47,369 nucleotides of DNA from contig JADHVR010000024.1 of the NCBI GenBank assembly GCA_016783885.1, forward strand, positions 1-47,369, given 5' to 3'. The translations under genes and the position numbers were made by a program. Below are positions 33,198 to 42,900 of the stretch, in pieces. Source of the DNA: Bacteroidales bacterium (lineage in GTDB: Bacteria; Bacteroidota; Bacteroidia; Bacteroidales; JAADJA01). The notes below the pieces were generated by a model, which saw nothing but the letters and a program-made list of their open reading frames with translations, searched no databases and was not told the origin of the DNA. Position 1 is the first letter of the stretch; each line of letters starts with the position of its first letter.

Positions 33198-33857
33198 TCA
33201 TAATTTTTTATGACACAACCACCAGTCATAACATTCAAATTCTCCTTCTTTTGCTTTTTTAAGTCTTTCCTGTGCTGTTTTTGTATCTTTTGCCGGTGGA
33301 ATAATTACATGGTCGTTAACCAATTCATTATTTGGCCAGTTAGCCGGAATTGCTACTTTATTCTCGTCAGAAATTTGCATTGCTTCAACAGACCGTAGTA
33401 TTTCATCCATATTGCGACCCAGTTCTTGCGGATAGTAAAAAATAATCCTGATTTTCGCATTTGCATCAACTATAAATACCGCTCTTACTGTGTTCGTCCC
33501 TTTACCGGGATGTATTAAACCAAGGGTTTCTGCTACTTGTCCTGTATCAGCAATTATTGGAAATTCAATTTGAACATTCAAATTGTCTTTTATCCATTCC
33601 TCCCATTTAATGTGTGAAAAAACCTGATCAACACTCATTCCGATTAATTCACAATTTAATGCTTTAAATTTGTCGTATCTTTTCTGAAAAGCAACAAATT
33701 CTGTTGTACAAACAGGTGTAAAATCAGCAGGATGGCTGAATAATACAAACCATTTTCCTTTGTAATCTCCTGGTAAATTTTTAATACCATGAGTTGTTTG
33801 AACTTTCATATTGGGAAAATCATCACCCAATAATGGCATTCCTTTTTTTTCTTCCAT
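33198..33857 (-). CDS. Peroxiredoxin, Prx6 type
   Basis: A 219-residue thioredoxin-fold peroxidase. The peroxidatic cysteine is in [15 protein letters not shown]. The long C-terminal domain of the Prx6 group is present ([18 protein letters not shown]) and ends with extra cysteines ([12 protein letters not shown]) as in archaeal-type members, where they allow disulfide recycling. It reduces H2O2 and organic peroxides. It lies between the dead Dps-like gene and superoxide reductase. Confidence 0.9.
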   Translation of the reverse strand: MEEKKGMPLLGDDFPNMKVQTTHGIKNLPGDYKGKWFVLFSHPADFTPVCTTEFVAFQKRYDKFKALNCELIGMSVDQVFSHIKWEEWIKDNLNVQIEFPIIADTGQVAETLGLIHPGKGTNTVRAVFIVDANAKIRIIFYYPQELGRNMDEILRSVEAMQISDENKVAIPANWPNNELVNDHVIIPPAKDTKTAQERLKKAKEGEFECYDWWLCHKKL

Positions 33858-33929
33858 AATTTTAAGTTTTTATTGTTAATGCTATTGTTTATTTATAAAC
33901 CTAGAGTTGCTAATCCCTTGCCGATTCAC

Positions 33930-34137
33930 TTATATCATTAACTTTTTGAAATCATCTTTCATACGGTTCAAGTCAGCAAGCCAGCTCTTGATGTGCCCCT
34001 CATGTTCTAATTCTTAATTTAATATCGTTGTTGCAATTTGACGAGTGATATGGTCTTTGCCATATATAAAATCAGCAATTTTCTGATATCGTTGAATTGC
34101 ACAACGTTCTCCTTTTAGATAATGATAATATTTAATT
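33930..34137 (-). pseudogene. Dps-like ferritin, truncated and with an internal stop
   Basis: The frame reads KYYHYLKGERCAIQRYQKIA, then DFIYGKDHITRQIATTILN, a TAA stop, then ELEHEGHIKSWLADLNRMKD and DFKKLMI before a second stop. The pattern (Glu in KGER, then an ExxHE motif in ELEHE) is the C-terminal half of a Dps-like/ferritin-like protein. The stop replaces a residue just before ELEHE, and an upstream in-frame TAA shows that the N-terminal half is gone. The gene is dead in at least two ways. It sits between the two functional peroxide genes. Confidence 0.72.
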
Positions 34138-34174
34138 TTTTATTTATTAAAATTATTGGCTCCAAAGGTTCGCG

Positions 34175-35644
34175 TTATACCTTAAATTTAATATTCAATC
34201 CTTTAGCGACACTTAAAGCCAATTCTTTATCTACTTTAAAAAAATGAGATAATTGACGCTGAATAATTTCATCACGCTTTGAGCCAGTAATTCCACTCAT
34301 TGCTCCAACAATGTTGGATATTGTGTTTTGTCGTTCATTTTCGTTCATTACCTTACGAATCAAGTTACCAGGTTGAGTGTAATGATCATCATCTTTTTCA
34401 TTGCGGTTATATGTGTCTGCAATGTCCGAATCCAATTTCATTGCAGGTTCCTTATAATTCTTATCAGCTTCAATATTGTCAAAGCTGTTAGGGAAGTAAT
34501 TAGGACTGTCACCGCCATTTCCATCAATGCTCATCATTCCACCTCGTTGGTGGTGATGTACCGGACATACCGGACGGTTAACAGGAATTTGCTCATAATT
34601 TGCCCCTAATCTATAGCGATGTGCATCGGGATATGCCAAAATTCGTCCTTGCAATAATTTATCCGGAGATAGTCCAATACCATCAACAACATGAGCCGGG
34701 GCAAAAGCTGCCTGTTCAACATCAGCGTGATAGTTTGCCGGAATTTCATTTAACTCCATTACTCCAACATCTAATAATGGATATTCAGCATGAGGCCAAA
34801 TTTTTGTAATATCAAAAGGATTCCATCTAAACTTTTTTGTTTGAGCATCGGTCATTATCTGTATTTTTAAAGCCCACTTTGGGAAGTTTCCTTTAGCAAT
34901 GGCTCCTACCAGGTCGCGTTGAGCATAATCAGGATCTTTCCCTTTTAATTCGTCTGCTTGTGCATTGGTTAATGTTTTATTCCCTTGCATGGTTTTAAAG
35001 TGAAATTTAACCCATACACGTTCATTTTTATTGTTGATCATTGAAAATGTATGACTGCCATAACCATTCATTTTTCTGTATCCGTCAGGTGTCCCCCTGT
35101 CACTAAATAATATTATCACCTGGTGCAGGCTTTCGGGGTTCAAACTCCAAAAATCCCACATCATTGTTGGACTTTTTAAATTTGTCTTTGGGTCGCGTTT
35201 TTGTGTGTGAATAAAATCAGGGAATTTTTTTGGATCTTTAATAAAGAATACAGGAGTGTTGTTTCCTACCAAATCCCAATTACCCTCTTCTGTGTAAAAC
35301 TTTATAGCAAAACCTCGCGGGTCTCTCTCTGTATCAGCACTCCCTTTTTCACCTCCAACGGTAGAAAAACGAACAAATACTCTGCACTTATTACCTGCTT
35401 TATTGAATAATTTGGCTTTAGTGTATTTGGTAATACCATTTGTAACTTCAAATGTACCAAATGCACCTGTTCCTTTTGCGTGTACAACTCGTTCAGGAAT
35501 TCGTTCACGATTAAAATGGGCAAGTTTTTCATGCAGATAATAATCCTGCAATAATATTGGCCCTCTTGGGCCAGCGGTCATGCTATCTTCATTCTCGAAG
35601 TATGGTCGACCGGATGCAGTTGTTAATTTTTTCTTATCTTTCAT
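34175..35644 (-). CDS. katA: Haem catalase
   Basis: A 489-residue small-subunit monofunctional catalase. The distal histidine is in PERVVHAKGTGAFGTFEVT, the distal asparagine in LVGNNTPVFFIKD, and the proximal haem ligand Tyr in GRILAYPDAHRYRLGANY. The NADPH-site region and C-terminal helices are present at normal length. It dismutates H2O2. It lies 90 bp after the 2-Cys peroxiredoxin. A -7-like TAATTTTG (minus strand, 35673-35680) suggests a promoter of its own; no clear PerR box is seen there. Confidence 0.95.
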   Translation of the reverse strand: MKDKKKLTTASGRPYFENEDSMTAGPRGPILLQDYYLHEKLAHFNRERIPERVVHAKGTGAFGTFEVTNGITKYTKAKLFNKAGNKCRVFVRFSTVGGEKGSADTERDPRGFAIKFYTEEGNWDLVGNNTPVFFIKDPKKFPDFIHTQKRDPKTNLKSPTMMWDFWSLNPESLHQVIILFSDRGTPDGYRKMNGYGSHTFSMINNKNERVWVKFHFKTMQGNKTLTNAQADELKGKDPDYAQRDLVGAIAKGNFPKWALKIQIMTDAQTKKFRWNPFDITKIWPHAEYPLLDVGVMELNEIPANYHADVEQAAFAPAHVVDGIGLSPDKLLQGRILAYPDAHRYRLGANYEQIPVNRPVCPVHHHQRGGMMSIDGNGGDSPNYFPNSFDNIEADKNYKEPAMKLDSDIADTYNRNEKDDDHYTQPGNLIRKVMNENERQNTISNIVGAMSGITGSKRDEIIQRQLSHFFKVDKELALSVAKGLNIKFKV

Positions 35645-35734
35645 TTGATTAAATTTTTAAGGGTGAATAACACAAAATTAATCATTTTTTTGTTTCCTTC
35701 GCCTTGTTGGTAACAATTTGAAGTAAAAAATGTT

Positions 35735-36370
35735 TTAATGCTTTTTACTTAAATATTCGGCAACACCTTCATGCGTGGCCTTCATTGCTTCATCACCTTC
35801 TTTCCAGTTTGCAGGGCAAACTTCACCGTATTCTTCAAAGTGATGCAGGGCATCAACCATTCTTAACGCTTCATCAACGTTTCTACCTAATGACAAATCA
35901 TTAATAACTGTATGACGAACGGTTCCGCTTTTGTCAATCAGGAAGAGACCCCTGTAAGCAACTGGTGCTCCGGTGAAGACCGAATTGCCATCTTCGTCAT
36001 AATCATATTCTCCTGCTAAAACTCCGAAGTTTTCTGAAATAGTTTTAGTAAGGTCGGCTACGATAGGATAATTAACTCCTTTTATTCCGCCATTTTTCAG
36101 TTCGGTTTGGAGCCATGACCAATGCGAAAATTCCGAATCGACCGAGCAAGCCACAACAGCCACATTACGCTTTTCAAATTTCTCAAGCTTGTTCTGAAAT
36201 GCTAAAAGCTCAGTGGGGCATACAAAGGTAAAATCAAGCGGATAAAAGAAAAATATCACATCTTTTTTACCGATAAACTGTTCTAACGAAAAATCTTCAA
36301 CAATCTCATTTCCGTTAATTACTGCATTTGCCTTAAACAAAGGCGCCTTTTTTCCAATTAAAGTTTCCAT
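35735..36370 (-). CDS. Typical 2-Cys peroxiredoxin (AhpC/Prx1 type)
   Basis: A 211-residue peroxidase with the peroxidatic cysteine in YPLDFTFVCPTELLAF and the resolving cysteine in EVCPANWKEGDEAMKAT. It reduces H2O2 and alkyl hydroperoxides and needs a reductant (thioredoxin or AhpF), neither of which is encoded in this window; the AhpD-like protein is one possible partner. It lies between perR and catalase on the same strand. Confidence 0.9.
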   Translation of the reverse strand: METLIGKKAPLFKANAVINGNEIVEDFSLEQFIGKKDVIFFFYPLDFTFVCPTELLAFQNKLEKFEKRNVAVVACSVDSEFSHWSWLQTELKNGGIKGVNYPIVADLTKTISENFGVLAGEYDYDEDGNSVFTGAPVAYRGLFLIDKSGTVRHTVINDLSLGRNVDEALRMVDALHHFEEYGEVCPANWKEGDEAMKATHEGVAEYLSKKH

Positions 36371-36456
36371 TTTATTTTGTTTTTAGATTTGTTTATTAAA
36401 ATTATTTAATACTTGTTTTTTTTATCATCATTAGTTTTACTGTCATTCGCTTCTTG

Positions 36457-36502
36457 CCCCGTAAAATACTTTTTACTGGGGTCATTCAATAGTCATCAAT
36501 TC
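36457..36502. repeat. Hairpin plus two 11-bp units after the perR stop
   Basis: CCCCGTAAAA and TTTTTACTGGGG form an imperfect inverted repeat (36457-36481), followed directly by GTCATTCAATA and GTCATCAATTC. Another GTCATTC lies at 36442. It repeats the association of 11-bp units with a palindrome seen at 32510-32588. Confidence 0.5.
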
Positions 36503-36543
36503 GACTGCCGGCTGTGGACTGAAAACGCCTACTGCCGACTGCA

Positions 36544-36951
36544 TCATTCCCTACATTTCTCACAAATACCTTTCAAATAAAAATGATATTCATTTATAAT
36601 AAAATTTGAAATTTTTTTTAAATCCACTTTTGACAAGTCAACATCAAAATCATAGACTTTCCTACATTTCTCACACTTAAAATGTCCGTGAACAGATGTG
36701 TCGGCATCGTATCTTGTTTCATTGTCTTCAATATTTATAACAATTATAATATTTTTCTTTGCGAACAATTTCAGCGTATTGTAAACTGTTGTTTTTGATA
36801 GTGTAGGGATTTCACCAACCAATTCTTTAAAAACCGTATCAACAGTCGGGTGATTTTTATTATTAATCAGATACTCAAACACCCTGACTCTTTGATAAGA
36901 TGGCTTTATTCCATTATTTTTTAAATATTGTGCAACGTTTTCAATTTCCAT
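36544..36951 (-). CDS. perR: Fur-family peroxide regulator, PerR-like
   Basis: A 135-residue winged-helix regulator. The DNA-binding part has PSYQRVRVFEYLI and LSKTTVYNTLKLF; the metal-sensing part has ETRYDADTSVHGHFKCEKC, matching the His/Asp iron site of PerR. Two CxxC pairs (CEKC twice) bind structural zinc. PerR represses peroxide-defence genes until H2O2 oxidises a metal-ligand histidine. It opens the minus-strand oxygen-defence island, and its own promoter carries a PerR-box-like palindrome, so it is likely autoregulated. PerR rather than Fur is inferred from the ETRYD motif and the neighbours. Confidence 0.85.
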   Translation of the reverse strand: MEIENVAQYLKNNGIKPSYQRVRVFEYLINNKNHPTVDTVFKELVGEIPTLSKTTVYNTLKLFAKKNIIIVINIEDNETRYDADTSVHGHFKCEKCRKVYDFDVDLSKVDLKKISNFIINEYHFYLKGICEKCRE

Positions 36952-36995
36952 TTTAAATTGATTAGTATTATTATAAAATTATAAATGTATCATAT

Positions 36996-37010
36996 TTGTA
37001 ATCGTTACAA
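36996..37010. promoter_or_regulatory. PerR-box-like operator
   Basis: TTGTAATCGTTACAA is a 7-1-7 inverted repeat that differs from the Bacillus PerR box TTATAATNATTATAA at one base in two places on each arm or fewer. It begins inside the -7 element of the perR promoter and lies 45 bp before the start codon. Confidence 0.65.
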
Positions 37011-37037
37011 AATTACAATAATTTTTTTATTTGTCAA
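37008..37037 (-). promoter_or_regulatory. perR promoter, Bacteroidota type
   Basis: On the minus strand, TTG (37035-37037) and TAATTTTG (37008-37015) are 19 nt apart, matching the primary sigma-factor consensus. The 3 bp of overlap with the palindrome at 36996-37010 would let a repressor block the polymerase. Confidence 0.65.
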
Positions 37038-37209
37038 GTGTTTTAATAAAATTTTTTCAACAAAATTCACCATGGATCTATTACGTGCTCTTTATCAGTC
37101 TGTTATAAGAATAATTAAATTTCAAATAGTCAACACCTGATTATATTTTCAAATCATTGTAAATTTATATTTATTTTTGAAGGCTTATAATAATCTTAAA
37201 CTAGATAAA

Positions 37210-37494
37210 ATGAAAAAAATCAAGATTTTAATATTAGTAATAGCCGGGGCAGCATTGATGTATGCTTGCAACAGTAATTCAAAAGCCGATACATGGAGTG
37301 AAGAACAAAAAGACAAATGGAAAACAAACTGTATGGAATTTATGTCAGCTAACAATGTTGAGAAGAACGCTGCAGCCGGATTTTGCGACTGTATGTTTAA
37401 AAAGACATCAGAAAAATATACTCCCGGGGAAGCTGCGAATATTACAGAAGAGGAAGAACGTAAACTTTGGGAAGAATGTGATTATAGCTGGTAA
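37210..37494 (+). CDS. Small cysteine-containing lipoprotein
   Basis: A 94-residue protein with a lipoprotein signal (MKKIKILILVIAGAALMYAC, lipobox cysteine at residue 20) and a mature part with four further cysteines (TNCMEF, GFCDCMFKK, EECDYSW) and many charged residues. I chose the ATG at 37210 because the signal peptide starts there; a start at 37177 would put polar residues before it. The gene is divergent from perR with about 260 bp between the starts. No function is recognised. Confidence 0.7.
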   Translation: MKKIKILILVIAGAALMYACNSNSKADTWSEEQKDKWKTNCMEFMSANNVEKNAAAGFCDCMFKKTSEKYTPGEAANITEEEERKLWEECDYSW

Positions 37495-37560
37495 AATATT
37501 ATTACTACACAACCCGGTTCGGAAAGAGACGCTATTTTAAAAGTATTGTTTTCTTTACCC

Positions 37561-37592
37561 AAAATAAAAACCCCCGGTCAACCGAGCGGGGG
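37561..37592 (-). terminator. Intrinsic terminator for the minus-strand module relic
   Basis: On the minus strand a CCCCCG/CGGGGG stem, extended inside by a CGGT/ACCG pair, is followed by TTTTTATTTT. It lies 130 bp after the stop of the relic at 37724 and could also stop plus-strand reading from the lipoprotein gene. Confidence 0.7.
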
Positions 37593-37674
37593 AAATTTGG
37601 ATAGTATTTGCGAAAATGTTTTTTTCGTTTAGAGACTTCCGTTTGCAGTTTAGAGTTTTAAAAATCGTCCATCC

Positions 37675-37690
37675 ATCCGTACGGACGGAT
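37675..37690. repeat. Short palindrome ATCCGT-ACGG-ACGGAT
   Basis: A 6-bp perfect inverted repeat with a 4-nt centre, 34 bp after the stop of the module relic. No function can be assigned. Confidence 0.3.
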
Positions 37691-37723
37691 TCCCTTCAGT
37701 CATAAATCTAAAATTTAAAATTA

Positions 37724-38281
37724 TCATAGCACCTGTGTTCCTTTTCCGCTATTAGGTTGCCATATATCAATTTTGTCATCATCAAGAACCTGGCTGTCCA
37801 TATTAAAATCTCCATTTAGATAACCTGTGTTACCATAATCGGGTAGCCAAATATCGTTTTTATCTAAATTATTAATATCACCGTCACTATTTCCATCTCC
37901 GCCTCTCATTCCCCAGATGCCTGTTCCTATTTCCTTATGCCCGTTTGCACCACCATAAGCTTCATCAGCTCCGGTTGTGAAATCATAATTGTAAATACCA
38001 CTAATTTCAGTTAAAGGATAAGCTGACATAATGCCGAGATGGTTTCTGTGCCATATTACAACAAATAATTGGGGAATAGGGGCATGGGGGAAATAGGGGT
38101 TTGAAACGCCGTCCATATCTACAATCGAACCATCCTTTGACACAAATGCGGCCAGCCTGCCTATCATCGTAGCCGGGGTTGCAGAAACGGCATCGGGTGC
38201 ATCACGTAATTCGATTAGTACCCAATCAACAACGTCGGTATTTGGAATTGAAGCCACACTTTCGCTTCCTGTATAATCCCA
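37724..38281 (-). pseudogene. C-terminal relic: VELRD/WHRNHLGI module with dockerin-like repeats
   Basis: The protein from WDYTGSESVASIPNTDVVDW to the stop is clearly the same module as the C-terminus of the 2127-residue protein and a central part of the 1765-residue protein. Shared blocks are DVVDWVLIELRDA, FVVIWHRNHLGIMSA, IYNYDFTTGADEAYGG, KEIGTGIWGM, and two Asp/Asn-rich calcium-binding-like loops (GDGNSDGDINNLDKND, GDFNMDSQVLDDDK). The first quarter of the module, any preceding domains and a signal peptide are missing; homology starts exactly at the tryptophan codon at 38279-38281. Upstream codons that keep the frame open to 38356 are unrelated. A terminator follows, so this was once the end of a secreted-protein gene. 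Confidence 0.75.
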
Positions 38282-38295
38282 TATTTGCAGTTTAG

Positions 38296-38556
38296 TTACA
38301 CACCGAATTTTCAGGACAAAAAAGGGATATTCTGTCTTTGAATTTAAGTGGTACACATAGTGCTTTCAGGAAGAAGTGGAAAAACACGCTTGGTGTAAGA
38401 TACTCAAACCAGTTAAATGAGCAAAAGAAAATCGGTCTTTACTGGAATTCCGGATTTAAACTTTGGAAGGGTGGTGACCTTGATATCCGCATAGAAGAAA
38501 ACATTTTCAGGGACAAGACTCAAGTTATAAATAATTATGATGAGTTTATAGTTTGA
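38296..38556 (+). pseudogene. C-terminal relic of a probable outer-membrane beta-barrel protein
   Basis: An 86-codon open frame that starts right after a stop at 38293 and has no proper start. Its peptide alternates polar and hydrophobic residues with aromatic strand ends (NTLGVRYSNQLNEQKKIGLY, then WNSGFKLWKGGDLDIRIEEN), as in beta-barrel C-termini. Bacteroidota barrels often end in this style, but the family is not identified. The 5' part is lost at the same point (about 38282-38296) where the minus-strand module relic is truncated. Confidence 0.45.
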
Positions 38557-39368
38557 GCGGCTCTGTTGATTAAATGGTAAGAGGTTAACGATAATTATTA
38601 CTTTCCTGACTTTGACAGCAAAAATTCATAACCCGCAATATTTTATTTCCGTATTGGCCACTAGTAGTGGAATTGGAGGGGGATAATTCTTACAGGCTGA
38701 TTCTCTGAATAATCAATGATCAATAAGCCCGCCCGAACTACTGAAGTCCTGCCCTAAAGAATTCGTTCAGACGGGTGTTCAGTCGGGCAATAATAAAATA
38801 AATTACAAATTACAATAATTAATAATTAACAAGGGTAAAATAAGATTTCAAAAAAAGTTTACATCGATGGTGCGGTTGCTGTCTATCAGAAATATATCAT
38901 CGGCTATGTCGATTATTGTGTTAATTTTTCTATGATTTCCTTGAAATTAATATCGATTGAATTCTTCATGATTCTCACATAAGATGAAGGTTTATACTGA
39001 ATGTTTTGGAGAAGGTTATTTTGTATGGGGAGAAATTAAAAAATCCCCCAAACTGAGGGATTTTTTGCGAAGATGTTACTATTAAATTCCTATTAAATAG
39101 GTTTTGTTATTAATAATGTAATAAAAGGTACAAGTCAGCTACACACAAGGTCGGCACTTAGATACAATACCAAAATCAATGGTGATAATAAACACGTAAT
39201 GTATAAGAAATGAAATCCTTGTACCCTTCTTTTATAATTATACTTATGTATTATTATTAGTTAATGCTAGCTGTTATAAATTAATAAGCTGATAATATTC
39301 TACATATTATAATATTGGTAATTTATGTTAGTGCATTTTATTTTTAAATAATTCAGACAGAGTTTAAA
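38557..39368. other. Gene-poor stretch with decayed sequence and hairpins
   Basis: No gene can be supported. I see an inverted repeat at 38731-38788 (GCCCGA...CTGAA with TTCAG-T-CGGGC), a short minus-strand frame ending LVQ-like codons near 38935 that may be a gene relic, and an 8-bp inverted repeat GGTACAAG/CTTGTACC at 39127-39134 and 39218-39225. The character is that of a degraded region between the recombination scar and the next genes. Confidence 0.45.
39038..39066. terminator. Bidirectional terminator
   Basis: AAAAAATCCC and GGGATTTTTT form a perfect 10-bp stem with a 9-nt loop, giving a T-run on either strand. It lies about 300 bp after the end of the broken minus-strand giant gene. 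Confidence 0.7.
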
Positions 39369-39962
39369 TTACACTCCCCTAATCTTGAAGGCAGCGAATA
39401 CTTCGGCCATCATTTTTACTTCCTGTGTATCTGTAAACTCCTTCATCACAGCAACCCAAAAATCTTTACAGTGGCTTTTGTGTTATAAATATAGTGTTCA
39501 CTATATGTCCAGAAACCAGTACTAAATCCCACATTAGCGAATTGGTGATTTATATATCGATAATTCCCGTAAGGAAACGCATTAAATCCAGATTCATTTG
39601 TACCATTACTTCCAATAATCCATCCACTTGTGGATTTCAAATTTATCCCTGCATCAAATCCTCGAAGATTTTCTGCATCCCAAATTGGATTTGGATAGTC
39701 AAACTGACTATCTCTTCACTCTCTGATTGTTTCCAATCTTCATCAGTTGGTATATGCCATCCTGGGGGAAAAATACCTTGTACTCCTTCATTTACTATAT
39801 ATTGCATAATTTCTTCCCATTGATAAATACCACCATAAACAGAACAACTATCTTCCGAATCATCAAAACAATATTTTTCAGTTAAGCTATTATCTTGCTG
39901 AATGTACATTCTGTCTAACTGCATTCCAAAGTTTAAATTCTCCGCCATCCAGCATTGATCTC
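39369..39962 (-). pseudogene. Frameshifted second Fib_succ domain of the giant surface protein
   Basis: This DNA continues the 1765-residue gene but in shifted frames. The main frame ends DGQSITPFK-stop, while a one-base insertion would give the expected DGQSYNTVQI, leading into DQCWMAENLNFGMQLD and CSVYGGIYQWEEIMQYIVNE (a normal Fib_succ domain) as far as PTDEDWKQ. A second shift near 39700 then joins YPNPIWDAENLRGFDAGINL and KSTSGWIIGSNGTNESGFNA. A third frame change near 39470 would add a tail ending AAFKIRGV at 39369. Either the tail is dead or the assembly has base errors here. Confidence 0.75.
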
Positions 39963-42900
39963 TTATTTGAACGGTGTTATAGACTGTCCATCACTATCAT
40001 CATTCAATGGATCACCATATTCCCATTTTGGATCAGAATCTTTTATACACCTGACAGAATAAGCAGTATGTGTTTTTGCTATATAATTCCAATATGCAAT
40101 TTCAGAATCATTATGTAATCCAATCCCGAAAATTTCTCCAGAACTTTCAGTTGAAGAATGTATACAAGTATTACTTTTAAGCGGACTAAATCCATAGTTC
40201 CATCTGCCACTCCCTAATGCTGTAAATCCACTCGAATTAGTCGCTCCTACATTAGGTTCCAACCAATGTGCCGTGCCTGACTCTTTCATTTTTCCTCCTG
40301 CAATCTGCTGTCCACCCAAAAAGTTAATTATCTGACTTAATTCTGCATTTGTTGGAATATGCCAGCCAATTGGACAGATTCCCTGAGGCCCTTCAACTGT
40401 TGTATAGTTCATCATTTCTTCCCAAATATACAGCCCACCATAAATATCACAATTCGATACGAGGTCATTAGTACAGTACTTTTCAATTACGCCATTATTG
40501 ATTTGTGTACTTGAACCTGGGATCATAACCCCAATGTTTAGATTTTCTGCCATCCAGCATTGATCTCCAATTTGAACTGTATTATAGGATTGCCCATCCC
40601 TTTCATCTAAAATTTGATCTCCACATTGCCATTCCGAAGGTTCATTAAATAATTGGTTTATTTCCGTCACATTTAAAGCACGATCATAAATTCTCACATC
40701 ATCTATGAAACCTTCAAAATAATCTCCACTCCAATCACCATCCCTACCTATAGATGCTCCGCCATAGGAATATAAAACCGGATCATCACTAAAGCCAAAA
40801 TCTTCCTCTTGACTATCAATAAATAGTCTATAATAACTACCATCATAAGTAAATGCTACAAAGTGCCAAATTCCATCAGAATATAAATTATCTGAATATA
40901 AAGAATTAAATGTTGTTGTGCCACAATACTCTACATGGACAAATCCATCTTGCAATTCAACCGTTATTCCATAATGTCTCCATCTATAAATTTTTCTATT
41001 TCCATTTGAATTTGTTGAACTAAACCAACTACAGATTGAAAAATTTGGCGGATTTAAAGCTGTATTCTCGCCCAGCCAGACATAATCATCAATTCCATCG
41101 TAATAAGAGGCACTATTTGGATCACCAAACCTGTCTACTACATTAAAATTCACTCCACCAAAAGGTTGCCCATCATTGCCATTTCCTGTGGCATCAATTG
41201 CATCACCATTAAAAGGATAATATGCTACTAATCCTTCTGAAGAGATAAATGGTATTTGTGTTGAATATCCCATATTAAGTCTCCAAACTTCATTTTTATC
41301 ATTGTTTTCAACCTCTCCATTCAGATTAAAGTCGCTAACTAAATATCCTGATTTACCAGCATTTAAAGACCAGTTATTTTTGTCTGATTCATTTACAATT
41401 CCATTCGCATCTGCATCAGCTCCTACCATACCCCATATACCAGAACTTAATTCTTTTTGGGCAGATGCACCACCTAATGCTTGATCAGCACTTATCGTAA
41501 AATCATAACTATATATACCACCAACTTCGGTTAAGCTTTGTGATGATAAAATTCCTAAATGATTCCTATGCCATACCGCAACAAATAAATTTTGATTTAT
41601 AGCAACATCAAATTGCAGATTTGAAGAACCATCCAGGCTAACTACAGATCCATCATTAAGTAAAAATGCAGCTTGTTTATCAACTATTGTATTTGAAGTT
41701 GCATATATAGCTTCAGAGGCATCACGTAACTCAACCAATACCCAATCAACTATATCTGAGTTTGGCAAACTAGTAATAACCTCATCTCCAAAATAATTCC
41801 ATGGACTTGTGCTATATGGTTGATTAAATGGAAAATCAATTAGGCTTATTAAATTGGTATTCATATTAGTCCCAATGAATGGTCCTTCAAGAAATACATT
41901 TAAGTCTACAAAAAACTCAGTGTGTTCAACTTCAAAATCCCCATAAAAGGTTGTATAAGCAGGAGTATTATCATCATCTATTGCTGTTATTATCACATTA
42001 TGACTTCCTTCATCAAATGGCCCACAATATGAATAATAATTTCCATTGAGAGTTACTTCAGTACCATCAACAAAAAAGTGAACCTCACTTACTCCACTAA
42101 TGTCACTAATATCACACTCTATTTTTACTTCTTCAGTAGGTTCAATAATACCGTTACCATTTCCATTGTGTTCCGTTACATTGAAATTTTCTACAATTGG
42201 TCCCTCTTCATCGCTGTCACCAATAATTATTATCACATGGGAACTTTCAAATAAATTTCCAGAAGTGTCTAATATCTTTGCCCAGATTTCTATTTCATCT
42301 CCTTCATTAAAACTGCCAATATTCTCATTTTCACTAAAATTGTTAGAGAATATATCTGACCAAAGTTGATTATGTAGTGTTCCATCATCCCAAAATAGTT
42401 CAACTTCTTCAATGTAAGTATTGTCCGAACCCATTACCTGCAAACTAACACTTTCTCCTTCAATAGGATTAGTTGGGTTAATGTTAACAGATACAGAAGG
42501 ATTTACATTTGGACTTTCAAGAATGACAAAATTATCATCATACAATTCATCCCAAGACCCAGATGGATCTTTTTCATATTTTTTTAATATCCAATTCCCG
42601 CATTTATTTTGAGCCGAATAACCGTCAATCCATATCCATGTCCATTCTTTATATTCAGGATAATAATATCCAACTCCTGGATCTTCAATTATAGTATCAA
42701 ATGTGAAATAAAGCGTTCCATTTGGTTCATAAAATTCAGTTCTTACTTCTACTTCTTCAGAAATATCAGTAAAACGACTCCAGGTAATCGCTCTTTCATC
42801 TGTTTGATAAAATGTATTTGTCGGATTTATTGGATTCCATGGATCATTTTCCTGGACATCTTTACACATTTGATGTTCCTTAAAATCATAACTCATAACC

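Noticed and set aside
34300..34609. Plus-strand frames opposite the catalase gene
   Set aside because: They are antisense to conserved catalase codons; composition is typical of shadow frames and no start signals are seen.
35700..35720. PerR-box-like site before catalase (TTGTT-ACC-AACAA on the minus strand)
   Set aside because: The arms are only 5 bp and the spacing differs from the 7-1-7 box at perR, so the match is too weak to call.
38870..39010. Short frames on both strands in the gene-poor stretch
   Set aside because: They are under 45 codons, have no start signals and no family resemblance; at most they are relics.
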